From Poecilobothrus nobilitatus (Eukaryota > Arthropoda > Insecta > Diptera > Dolichopodidae), in assembly GCA_947095535.1 (NCBI GenBank), contig OX352772.1, positions 259,590,793 to 259,654,792 of the forward strand: a stretch of DNA of 64,000 bases, given 5' to 3'. The position numbers and the translations under genes are program-made. Of the stretch, positions 10,705-19,849 are shown one piece after another (position 1 is the first letter of the stretch; every line of letters begins with the position of its first letter). The notes beneath the pieces were generated by a model. The model was not told where the DNA came from, searched no databases, and saw only the letters and a program-made list of their open reading frames with translations.

Positions 10705-11159
10705 TGAATACCCTAGAGATAAGTGAAGTATTAAGATGTAACAAACACACACGTAAATATTTTAAAGGAGTTTTTGCTCTGGATCAACTCCCCAGAATAA
10801 TTGAAAAACAAACTTTTTTAATTGTAAACACTGATAAATCAAAAGATCCGGGAACACATTGGTTAGCTATTTTTAAGCCAAAGAATGGCTGTGTTGAATA
10901 TTTTGATTCGTTTGGTAGAAAACCAGATAAATTAGAAATTTTAAGTTACTTAAAAAACCAATGTATAATTTTTAATAAGAAACAGTTACAAAGTAACTAT
11001 TCAGATGTCTGTGGGCAATATTGTTGTGTTTATTCGTGGTATAGATGTTGCGGTTATAGTATGAACGCTTTTTTAAATAAATTTAATAAAGCAAATCAAC
11101 TAGAAAACGAGAAGTATATTTTAAGTACCTTTCAAAATGTATTTGGAAAATATAACTAA
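10704..11159 (+). CDS. Adenain-type cysteine protease (maturation protease), intact
   Basis: 151 residues from ATG 10,704. The catalytic set of the adenovirus-type (C5/ULP) proteases is visible: His52 in THWLAIF, acidic residue Asp68 in EYFDSFG, Gln96 in LQSN, and Cys103 in DVCGQYCCVY. Such proteases cleave capsid and core precursors in adenoviruses and, by inference, in Polintons. Length is normal for the Polinton class. Nothing in the gene looks broken, in contrast to its capsid substrates. P2 keeps only the first two thirds. Confidence 0.9.
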   Translation: MNTLEISEVLRCNKHTRKYFKGVFALDQLPRIIEKQTFLIVNTDKSKDPGTHWLAIFKPKNGCVEYFDSFGRKPDKLEILSYLKNQCIIFNKKQLQSNYSDVCGQYCCVYSWYRCCGYSMNAFLNKFNKANQLENEKYILSTFQNVFGKYN

Positions 11160-11234
11160 CTCATTACAAATTTGTGTTCCTAAAATGTATAAATAATAAA
11201 AACAATATAAACAGGTTTTAGTAAAATTAAAGGA

Positions 11235-11797
11235 ATGGAAGCACCAGGTCAGAACACAAATTTATTGTTAAGTTACACATATTTTCTCAATAAGAGATTA
11301 GATTAGAAATTGCTGTTGGATTTGACTGTGAGTCATTTGAAGCCTCAAGTATAATTCACCGTATTGGTAAAAAGTCAATTGTCCTAAAATATCATGAATG
11401 GAATAAATTTTATTACGAATTTAACAAAAAACTCGATAAACTGATAATAAAAGATATAAAACAGAACTTTCATCATGGACTAAAATCAGCGAACGGGCAA
11501 AGTATAAGTATTAACAAAGAAGAAGCAGAGCAGTTTTACAATTTAAGCGATTTTCTTCACGCAGTGATGACCTATTATAAATATGCTGAGTTAAATGTAA
11601 AAGACTATGTTCAGGAATATCTAAATTTATGTGTCGAACAACAAGTATTTAGGTTAGAAAGAGAAATTTATGTACCAATACAACGTTTTAATGTACAATG
11701 TAATTATTCAAGGTTATTTTTTGAAATTCCAGTAATTTTAAAGGAACAAATCTGTAATATACTACATAAAACAAACAAAATAAATCACAACAAATAA
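11235..11797 (+). pseudogene. Unknown Polinton protein with N-terminal frameshift
   Basis: ATG 11,235 (MEAPGQNTNL) opens a frame that ends at about 11,303-11,308. The next frame is open from about 11,300 to 11,797 and reads VGFDCESFEASSIIHRIG, KYHEWNKFYYEF, SISINKEEAEQFYNLSDF and RLFFEIPVILKEQI. One small indel in the repeated AGATTAGATTAG joins them, giving about 187 codons. The segment 'fea.siihr.gk.sivlkyhewnkf' followed by a basic/polar stretch slightly recalls a PC4-type ssDNA-binding fold, but this is weak. It lies between protease and integrase and is absent from P2 through a deletion. Confidence 0.5.
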
Positions 11798-11871
11798 TAT
11801 AAAAATTTTTATTTTTTATTTATATGTTCTAGATAGACAAATATTTTTCTGTACACCTTTCATCAGATTAT

Positions 11872-12168
11872 TTAATTAAAATTATTTAGGATTATTAAAT
11901 CATTGAAATAATCAAGATCTCCCTGCTGATTATTTATGTCCCAAATTTCATTAAATAGAACTGCTTCCTCATCTTCCTCAATTTCTTCTTCCACTTCTTC
12001 TTCTTCGTCTTCTAATTCAACTGTCTGGAATAGTGGTATAAATTCCTCAGTTTCTGCTAAATCTTCGTCGTCCATGGTGGACGTAATTTCATTTTCTTGT
12101 ATCTGACATTGTGTATTTACATCATCTACAGTTTCTTTAAATGGAAATGATGTGGAATCAGGCAGCAT
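11872..12168 (-). CDS. Small acidic protein, function unknown
   Basis: 98 residues on the minus strand from ATG 12,168. The middle is almost pure Glu/Asp (about residues 52-68, EDEEEEVEEEIEEDEE). The C-terminus contains two aromatic-acidic stretches (VLFNEIWDI and LDYFNDLIIL) resembling short activation-type motifs. The frame is open for 12 more codons upstream without a Met. It runs against its neighbours, tail-to-tail with the gene at 11,235. It could be a regulator or a DNA-mimic protein; both are guesses from composition alone. Confidence 0.45.
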   Translation of the reverse strand: MLPDSTSFPFKETVDDVNTQCQIQENEITSTMDDEDLAETEEFIPLFQTVELEDEEEEVEEEIEEDEEAVLFNEIWDINNQQGDLDYFNDLIILNNFN

Positions 12169-12358
12169 TTCAGCGAGTTGTTGAGCAGTCAGAATGGAAA
12201 TGAATTAAATTTGAAAATAAAAGTTGAGTTATATACTCATGTAGAAAAGTATAAAAGCAAATTAAACTCAATTAGATGATTAGTTTAAACCATGCTTTGG
12301 TCTATCATTTTATGTATAATAATTATTATAACATTACCTTTAACATTTTTAAAACAAA

Positions 12359-13264
12359 ATGTCAAGAGCTCAAATAGTGACTGAAATTCATAGACAGGCA
12401 AGACGTAAATTTCTTAGAAGAAAATTCAAACAGAAAGGTCTAAATGACACGTGGCAAATCTATTTAGTCGAAATGATATCTTATGGAAAATTTAATAATG
12501 GTTATAAATATATGCTGACGGTCATTGATACTTTTTCCAAATATGCCTATGCTAAACCTGTGAAAACAAAAAATGCTGAAAATGTTTTAAATGCCTTAAA
12601 AACAATTATTATTAGAGCTAAAGTTATACCAAAAAATATTCACTCTGATCAAGGCAAGGAATTTTTTAATTTACAATTTCAAAATTATATGAAAGAAAAA
12701 TCAATCAACCATTATCACACATTTAGCGAATTAAAAGCATCAATTGTTGAACGATTTAACCGTACATTGAAAAATTCTATGTGGAAAAAATTTAGTTTAA
12801 ACGGGAATTATAAATGGTTACCTATTATACAATCATTAATAAAAGAATATAATTCAACAAAACTTCCTCCTGAAAAAATTACAAAGAAAAACGAAAAAAA
12901 TATACTGCGGAATATATACACTGAGCCTAAAATTTTTCAAAAAAGTAAATATAAAACTGGAAATTTTGTAAGAATAAGTAAATATAAAGGTCATTTCGAA
13001 AAAGGTTATCAACCGAATTGGTCAACTGAAGTATTTAAGATTAATAAAATCAATAATACTTATCCTGTTACATATCAATTATCGGACTATACTGATACGC
13101 CAATTTCTGGGGGTTTTTATCAAGCTGAGCTTACACCTGTAAAATACCCAGATACTTATCCTGTAGAAAAAATTCTGAAAAAGCAAGGAAATAGAGTTTT
13201 TGTTAAATGGCTAGGTTTTGATGACACACATAATACTTCGATAAATTCAACAAATATTGTTTAA
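12359..13264 (+). CDS. Polinton integrase (retroviral-type, F54H12.3-like), first catalytic Asp lost
   Basis: 301 residues from ATG 12,359. The DDE core is at about residues 30-140. The expected first Asp in W-Q-x-D-L-V-E-M is Tyr35 (WQIYLVEM). The second Asp is Asp97 (IHSDQGKEF) and the Glu is Glu131 (SIVERFNRT), 33 residues apart as usual in this family. An SH3-like segment (FVRISKYKGHFEKGYQPNWS, about 200-220) and a C-terminal chromodomain-like end (VEKILKKQGNRVFVKWLGFDDTHN) follow. There the normal HNTWIN Trp is Ser. The ORF is open, but the Tyr35 change should abolish strand transfer. The gene would insert the element with a 6-bp duplication. Confidence 0.85.
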   Translation: MSRAQIVTEIHRQARRKFLRRKFKQKGLNDTWQIYLVEMISYGKFNNGYKYMLTVIDTFSKYAYAKPVKTKNAENVLNALKTIIIRAKVIPKNIHSDQGKEFFNLQFQNYMKEKSINHYHTFSELKASIVERFNRTLKNSMWKKFSLNGNYKWLPIIQSLIKEYNSTKLPPEKITKKNEKNILRNIYTEPKIFQKSKYKTGNFVRISKYKGHFEKGYQPNWSTEVFKINKINNTYPVTYQLSDYTDTPISGGFYQAELTPVKYPDTYPVEKILKKQGNRVFVKWLGFDDTHNTSINSTNIV

Positions 13265-13442
13265 TATCTGTAAAATAAAACTCTAATAAGCGTCTGAAAA
13301 TAAAACTAGAAAACATCTGAAAAATGAAATAAAATCTTAACATCTGAAAAATGAAAATAAAATTAAAACAGTAGAAACTTTCTTTGAAATAAAATTTTTT
13401 TTATTAAATCAAATTTTTTATATAAAATTAGTCTAAAACTAT

Positions 13443-13895
13443 TACTGATTTGTGGCGAATTCAAAATAACCACGTTCTTCTTTTAAATTTAATTGGCTTT
13501 CCTCATTTATGAGGAAATATTCATTTTTTTCGATTTCCTCACGGAAATCATTATCTTCAAATGCCCCAACTTTTTGATGCGGTATAAATATAATATTATT
13601 TAGGGTCTCGAAGACCCATTTTTCACCGTAAACGGTTTTTAACTTTTTAATTTTATTTATTTTATTGGCTCCATATCTTTAACTTTTAAAAATTTTCAAA
13701 AATTTTTTTTTTTTAAATTAAATAATTCCGCCAGTTTTCTTTTTCTGATGGGATTTGATGTTGCCTTACTCTGATAATCTTGTTGTTGCTGTAGTTACTG
13801 TTGTTACTGCTGTTGCTGCGGTTGTTGCTGTCGTTGTGGTTGTTGATGTTGTTGTTGATGTTGATGCTGTTGATGTAGTTGTTGTTGTTTTTTTT
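13443..13895 (-). pseudogene. Gln-rich plus unknown C-terminal domain, frameshifted
   Basis: On the minus strand a CAA/CAG-rich stretch (about 13,780-13,895) encodes mostly Gln and His, then DYQSKATSNPIRKRKLAELFNL. After a run of twelve A (13,703-13,714) the next frame reads KTVYGEKWVFETLNNIIFI, KVGAFEDNDFREEIEKNEYF and ERGYFEFATNQ, with a stop at about 13,443-13,445. The two parts are one frame apart at the homopolymer. It sits tail-to-tail with the integrase, where PolB stands in P2, but shows no PolB motif. Not recognised. Confidence 0.4.
13780..13895. repeat. Trinucleotide (GTT/GCT)n microsatellite
   Basis: Interrupted GTT, GCT and GAT triplets for about 115 bases. The minus strand encodes polyGln (see the overlapping gene). 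The plus-strand ORF of Val/Ala/Asp is an artefact of this. Confidence 0.8.
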
Positions 13896-15045
13896 TCAAC
13901 ATTCTTACATAACAATAAAATCTTATACGGTGATACTAAGAATTTTTTTCTTTCCTCTTCTTTAAATACTTCATAGAAAAAAAGATAACAAGAAGAAATA
14001 AAAGCATCTCAAAATTGCATCAATTTTGTCAAGGTTGAATCTTTATGTAACATTTAAAAACCAGTTTGCACTTTTTCTTTTAATTTTTTAAAAATTAGTT
14101 TTAAAATTTTAAAGAAACGTAGTTACACATCTTTTTGTTCTGATTTCATTTTTCTCTTTAAATTTTATAAAGCATTTTTTCTTATTCTTTTCATATACGC
14201 CTATTATTTAAGCCAAGTATACATCAATAAGAAGTAGACCTGTACCACGTTAGATATTTTTGATTTCTTGTTGTTTTGTTTTTATTCATATTTTTTTCTT
14301 GAACACAGAACAAATCTGTTTTATTTTTATATTCTTGTTTTATTTTTTTTATCTTTTTTAAATAGTTAAAGTAGAAAAAAAAAACAACACAAATAGTTAG
14401 GTACATCTAAAAACGCATTATTTTTTTCAATGGTTTGATCATTATGTAGACAGAAAAACAGGTTTGAACTTTTTCTTTATGAATTTTCAAGATGCGTTGT
14501 ACCTTTTAAAATTGTTCTATCTTGTACGTTTAAACTTGTTTTGTTTTTTTCTTTTTACATTCATTAACCATTTTTTTGTTTCTACTTTTCATATGCGCCT
14601 ATTACTTAAGGCTAGTATACATCAATAAGAAGTAGACCTGTACCACGTTAGATATTTTTGATTTCTTGTTTTTTTTTTCAACATTCTTACATAACAATTA
14701 ATTAATGGTCTTTCTATCTTCTTCTTTAAATACTTCATAAAAAAAAACGAAAGAAAAACGAACAAATAAAAAAAACAAACAACAACATCTTAAAATTTGC
14801 AAGCATAAAAAAAATATTTTTTCTTACTATTTTCATGTTTACCTATTCCTTAAAACAAGTATACAATCCTTATAAACAACAAGAGTTGTCTGACGGTCGC
14901 CGCCGCCTGACTGACCAACTTTTATGTCGTTAACCTACTCCTGTCTGACCTAATTACAGTTTGACCTACTTCCGGGTGACCTTGACCTACTTACGGGTGA
15001 CCTTGACTTACTGACCTGTCTGGCCCAAGTGCCTACCTATCTACT
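13896..15045. repeat. Right terminal inverted repeat of P1 with three subterminal units
   Basis: The outer 250 bases mirror 4511-4760. Inward, the roughly 350-base unit seen twice on the left occurs three times in inverted orientation (starting near 13,900, 14,240 and 14,640). The phrase AAGAAGTAGACCTGTACCAC is repeated almost exactly at 14,230 and 14,628. Confidence 0.8.
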
Positions 15046-15051
15046 AGCGGG
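15046..15051. repeat. Right target-site duplication of P1
   Basis: AGCGGG directly after the CT end of P1. It matches the left AGAGGG in five of six bases, and the LINE reading frame resumes here. Confidence 0.7.
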
Positions 15052-16170
15052 CAACCTTGTTTAACTCCTGACTACATTATTAATGGTTCGCTTAGTTTGT
15101 CATTGTGTAGTACTCCTGTTTCCGTTTTCAATCAGGCGGATTATTTTGTATGGTATTGCTCTTTTTATTAATGCATTCCACATTGCGCTGCGTCTGATGG
15201 TGTCAAATGTACTTTGTAAGTCTACAAGTCTTCGCCAATTTCATTAATTTCATTGAAATGCTTTCTATATCTTGTTATTTGCTCTGAAAAGGAAGTTAGT
15301 AGATGTCCTTGCTTATCTTTGATCGGCTGGTTGCATCGCATGTTTTTATTTGACTGGGTTCTTATTTTGTTGTATATTTGCAGTTATCCGTTTCTATCGA
15401 AGTCTGATATCCACTCTTTCCTTTTTATTACCATTGTGCCTGCGACATCTTCTCCAATTTATCGAAGGGATGTTTGAATAATTTCTTTGTCAATATGCTG
15501 CTCTGTGGTCTCGATTTTTGATACAAATTCATTCTTTGTAATTTTGGATTTTAAATTGAGAGTGTTAATTCTTCAGTTTCTTGACTTTGTATTGTTATGA
15601 GTTGCGGCAGCCCTTAATCTTATGTCTCCTGTGAGTAGAATATGGTTACTATTAACGTCCGTGCATCTGCAGGTTCTCACATCTATTAGGGATTGAACCA
15701 TGTTGTGTTCTAGCCATATCTCTATTAGACGGTGGCCATTATTGTTGGTTGTGCCAGACCGTGCGCTTCTGCGACTTTCTTATTACTTCAGGTTCCAATT
15801 TTAGCATTGAGGTCTTTCATAATTATGACGATATCTGTTCTGGAAATATTTTGTAAAGTTGCAGTTGATTGCGAGTAGAATTGGTCTTTTATTTCATCAT
15901 TCGTTGTTTCTGTTGCGGCGTAGCATTGTATGATTGATATCTTCCTTTTTTTGTATGAAATCTGGCCGTTATTACTCTGTCTAATATTTTATATTTCATT
16001 CTTTCTTTTTCTACTTGTGCTAATCTAGACGGTTCTTTTAGAGTAACTTTCTAAATGTTCTAAACTAACTAAATGTTCTTTTAGAACATTTCATTGTCGA
16101 ATTCTTGTCCTTGTTTTCGCGTAAATGGTTGTTATCGGATTACAAATATTTGGTATCCGAGGCTGTCTTT
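15046..16170 (-). pseudogene. LINE endonuclease and RT N-terminal half (right of P1)
   Basis: Minus-strand blocks from 16,170 downward: endonuclease IIQCYAATETTNDEI, DIVIIMKDLNAKIGT (normal GDFNAKIG), then the RT part FDTIRRSAMWNALIKRAIPYK at about 15,130-15,200, and GVKQGCPL, which ends exactly at the P1 boundary. Joining across P1 after removing one duplication copy gives GCPL-S-TDD in frame. The 50-60 residues normally found between GCPLSP and YADD were therefore already missing in this LINE copy before P1 arrived. Many stops show it was long dead. Confidence 0.8.
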
Positions 16171-16399
16171 CAGTTTCTTGAGTCGTTTAGTTCATTAAGC
16201 TAGATGACTGGTCTGATGTAGCTATTCCACATGATTTCCATGTATCACGTCTTGTGGAAAACAGAACACCAAATGTTTTCGCAAGGTGTCACTGCGATTT
16301 TTTAAGCTATTATAATAACTAAAAGTTTTTAGTATTTGTCTTTGATAATTATTAGTATACCAGTTACTAATCTCGCTTTTTCAATAGAAACAAAAAAAA

Positions 16400-17880
16400 T
16401 TGCTCGTTTTTAATATTTGTGTATTTTTGTGTATATTAAGAGTTTTTCATATAACCTTACCATAAGACAGCTTTTTAGTGGTCTAAAAAGTGAACTTCTC
16501 TCTGCAATATCAAAGGAGTTGATTGTCATTCGGGAAGATATTTTTAATATTAAAGACAATCTAACTCGCATTAACTTACCCCTTCACACTAAGGAATGAT
16601 GTGGAGTTAATCAAACAACGACTGGATAAATTAAATAAACCATCCATAGTTTAAAAATATGAAATTATCCAAACTAACCAGCTTTTTTTCTGAAGAGCTT
16701 TTTTTTTCTCTTTGCATTTCATGGTTAAGTTGCAAAAGAACAGAGAAAAGCCTTGAGTGGTTCATTAAACAAAAATTTAAATGAGATATTGCATTATGTA
16801 AAAAGATAACTCCTAAAAGCATCAGAAATATTAAAAATAATAGTAATAATAATAAAAATGAAAATATCCTAAAAAGTAATTTTAAAATAATTGTATTTGA
16901 AATAAAAAAATCATAACTGTTTCTGGTAGTAATAATATTTCAACTAACAATAGAGATTTAATTAATTAAACTAAGAATTTATTCCAATAATAGCACAACC
17001 CAAAATAATCCAGTAAACTGTAACACAACAGACACAAATAACTCCGTAATCGCAACAAACATTAATTCAAACACTTACAATCCTGCAAACACAAATCAGA
17101 ATAATATATCGCTTAACCACAATACTATTCAAAACAGTAATAAAAATGTAAACAATTTTAAAACTGTAATAACAATAACTTATTATCATATAACTAGTAA
17201 TGTTAATTCCATAACAATCTTCTTCTTCTACTTCAACTTCACTATATGTCCTTTCTACTTCAAAATTTATAAACTTTGTTCAATGCAAAACTTATTAATT
17301 TTAAATTATTAATCCGCTTTTACCACCAATAATAAGAATGACACAACAGTCTCTTGCAAACAAGGATTACACAGCCACTCTGCAAGTCTAAAAGAAGATA
17401 AAGTTTATAACATGATAAGATTATAGTTATCTTATTTGTTAGATGACAAGTGCAATACTGTATTGGAAGGTAACACGAGAACAAGTATAATTAGGAAGGG
17501 ATAAGGAAGATTTTTGCAACCAAATAGAAAGAATTATATAAATTATATATCTATTCAATTTCATGAAACTAAAGGTATATTATCAAAAGAAGTGACAGAT
17601 AACTTGAAAGGATACTGTAGTTATTGTATTAGTACAATCATTTACAAGTTTATTACAATCACTTACAAGTTTCAAACGACAATTATAATAAATTTTCTAA
17701 TGTAAATTAAATTATGATTCCTAATGCGGATTGTCATGAAATAGGTGTAAATATTAAAATTTCAAATAAAAGTGTAATTATTGTTAATACTTACATTCCA
17801 ACTTCTTCAAGTTTAAATATAAACACTACTTTTTTAAACATAATAGATTAAAACTGCTGTAATTCAGGTGCTAATGATGA
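16400..17880 (+). pseudogene. LINE remnant: Asn-rich ORF1 and endonuclease piece
   Basis: A helical fragment (SELLSAISKELIVIREDIFNIKDNLTRI, 16,480-16,570) looks like the coiled-coil of a LINE ORF1. An Asn/Thr-rich stretch (about 16,985-17,180) resembles the low-complexity linker seen in the LINE at 60-61 kb. At 17,728-17,850 one frame reads HEIGVNIKISNKSVIIVNTYIP, an endonuclease strand motif of jockey/CR1-type ORF2. The rest is stops and AT-rich sequence. It breaks off at the start of the BEL/Pao remnant near 17,885. Confidence 0.5.
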
Positions 17881-18017
17881 GTTAATTTTATAAATTACAA
17901 ACATATTGATAGGATCGAGGCAGTACAGAAAATTTTCTTAAATTTGTCTTACGCCACTTACAATGGTTGAATCCTCTTATTTTACCACTATATGAATAAA
18001 GGATAAAGTTAATTGAT

Positions 18018-19742
18018 TTGGATACTTTAAGTTTTAGACGTGACGTCATCTTTATTACAGAGATTGTCAAGATTTTATCAGGTAAAATAAAGAGAACAGT
18101 TCCAGAAAATACTATTAACTGTTTTATTGGCGAAGTGGACCTAAGCCAGGAACTAACCAAATTATGGGAAAATGAAGAACTTCTACGAGAGAGCTGCAAC
18201 TGCTGCTACAACAGCTTAAGAAATAGAGTGCGAAGTCCATTTCAAATCTATATGTCAACGCCAAAAAGGTGGAAAATATGTCGTGCGAATATTATTTCGC
18301 GAATATTTCAATTTAAACGAACTTCAGGGATTAAGAAAATTAGCACTTGAAATTAGGAAATTGAGCAACTTTTAAGAGGAAGAGCCCTACATAAGACAAG
18401 CCGATTATTAAGTTTAAATCCGTTCTTAGATGCTAGTCATCTTCTTCGCTTAGGTGGAAGATTGTTTAAATCTGAATAAATAAATCATATAAATCATATT
18501 TAAATCATATAAAAAAAGCATTCGCTAATACTTCCTTACAAAAAAGATTTGACAAATATAATCATAAATCATGCACATTCGTACTCATTACATCTTTTTG
18601 GATATTAAATGCATTAAAGACAGCTAAAGTATGTATTGAGAGATATACAATTTGTTATCGCTTTCAAGTATCTTCGGCTTCTCAACTAATGGGTAATCTT
18701 CCTAAACCTCGTGTAACTATATTCAGGCCATTTACAAATTGCGGTGTTGATTACGCTGGACCATTTACTTTAAAGTCAAAAGTAGGTTCAGGAAACATAA
18801 CTTTTAAAGGTTATACAGCGTTGTTTGTATGTTTGAGGCAATACGTAGGCAATACACCTAGAAGTAAATGACTTAACATCAATTGCATTTCTTGCAGGAT
18901 TTAAAAAATTTGTTAGCAGAAGAGGAGAAGTCACCAATGTGTATAGTGATTTCTGCGGAGCCAGCAAAATTTTGAGTGATTTGTTCACCCAATCCAATTA
19001 TCAAAATTAAATTATAAACTTAGTAAATAAAAGGAGGGAATACAATCGCATTTCATACCATCCGCATCCATTTTGGAGGTCTTTCTGAAGCTGGTAAAAA
19101 ATCAACTAAATATCATATGAAGAGAATAATAAACAATACAACTTCCACTTTTGAAGAATTTACATCTTTAACTGTACAAATTGAAGCATATTTAAATTTT
19201 CGTCCCTTATGTCCGTTAAATAATGATGCAGAAAACTTGGAAATTTTAACACCTGGTCACTTTTTAAATTGGCGCACCATTATTAATCGTTCCTGAAGAG
19301 AATGTGGTAAACAAAAACCCTAATTTATTAACTAGATGACAATTGTTGGATCATTTACATAAGAAGTTTTGGTCTAATCAATAAAGATGGTCTAATCAAT
19401 ATCTGAATGAAAAGATGGTCTAATCAATATCTGTACATATTACAGCAAAGACCAAAAGGTCCAAGAGCAACCAAATTTAAAGGTTGGTAACATAATGCTA
19501 ATAAAGGAGATAACCAGATGGGCACTTAGAATAATAGAGACAAGCTGCGATGATAACAGCCTTGTTAGAGTTGCTACTCTAAAAACAAAAATTTCAATCT
19601 TGAAACGACCTATAACCAAGTTATCGCTTTTGCCAATTATAGACGACGATGACAATTCTAAGTATGATGAAGTGAGCGTGGTCAACAATAGACAAAAGAG
19701 GTGCTTAATAATACTTGTAATAATATTAACCCACCGATAATT
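18018..19742 (+). pseudogene. BEL/Pao pol remnant (RT edge and integrase)
   Basis: About 18,130-18,300 reads LSQELTKLWENEEL and, in another frame, GGKYVVRILFRE, the segment that precedes the RT core in Pao-type polyproteins. The RT core itself is absent. LSLNPFLDASHLLRLGGRLF (about 18,412-18,470) begins the integrase region. MGNLPKPRVT and FTNCGVDYAGPF (18,689-18,765; the Asp is the first catalytic residue) follow, then FKKFVSRRGEVTNVYSDFCGA (second Asp, about 18,900-18,960). The C-terminal part has LQQRPK and, at 19,558-19,640, SLVRVATLKTKISILKRPITKL. Frames change at least five times. Confidence 0.75.
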
Positions 19743-19849
19743 ATTAATAAAGCTAAAAAACATCATTCATCTGTCAAAAGAAAAAAACAAGCATTCCCAC
19801 AAAAAAAAACGACAATTAAAAAATAAAATCGTTTGCTTACAAATTAACA

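Larger units (their letters stand above)
4511..15045. mobile_element. Polinton/Maverick element P1, complete ends, no PolB
   Basis: A 10.5-kb element with ends AGTAGATAGG...CCTATCTACT, long inverted repeats and a 6-bp target duplication. It encodes packaging ATPase, capsid-type proteins, adenain-type protease and integrase, the defining Polinton combination. All recognised virion genes and the integrase are on the plus strand. Minus-strand genes sit at 5403-5972, 11,872-12,168 and about 13,443-13,895. There is no family-B DNA polymerase. Polintons are normally 15-20 kb, so the polymerase module is probably deleted. Several genes have single inactivating changes, which suggests a fairly recent death. 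Confidence 0.9.

Noticed and set aside
13755..13976. Plus-strand ORF of Val/Ala/Asp repeats
   Set aside because: Produced by the GTT/GCT microsatellite; the minus strand gives the more sensible polyGln reading.
4511..15045. Free-living virus genome or phage contamination
   Set aside because: Clean insertion with target duplication inside a LINE shows an integrated element in eukaryotic DNA.
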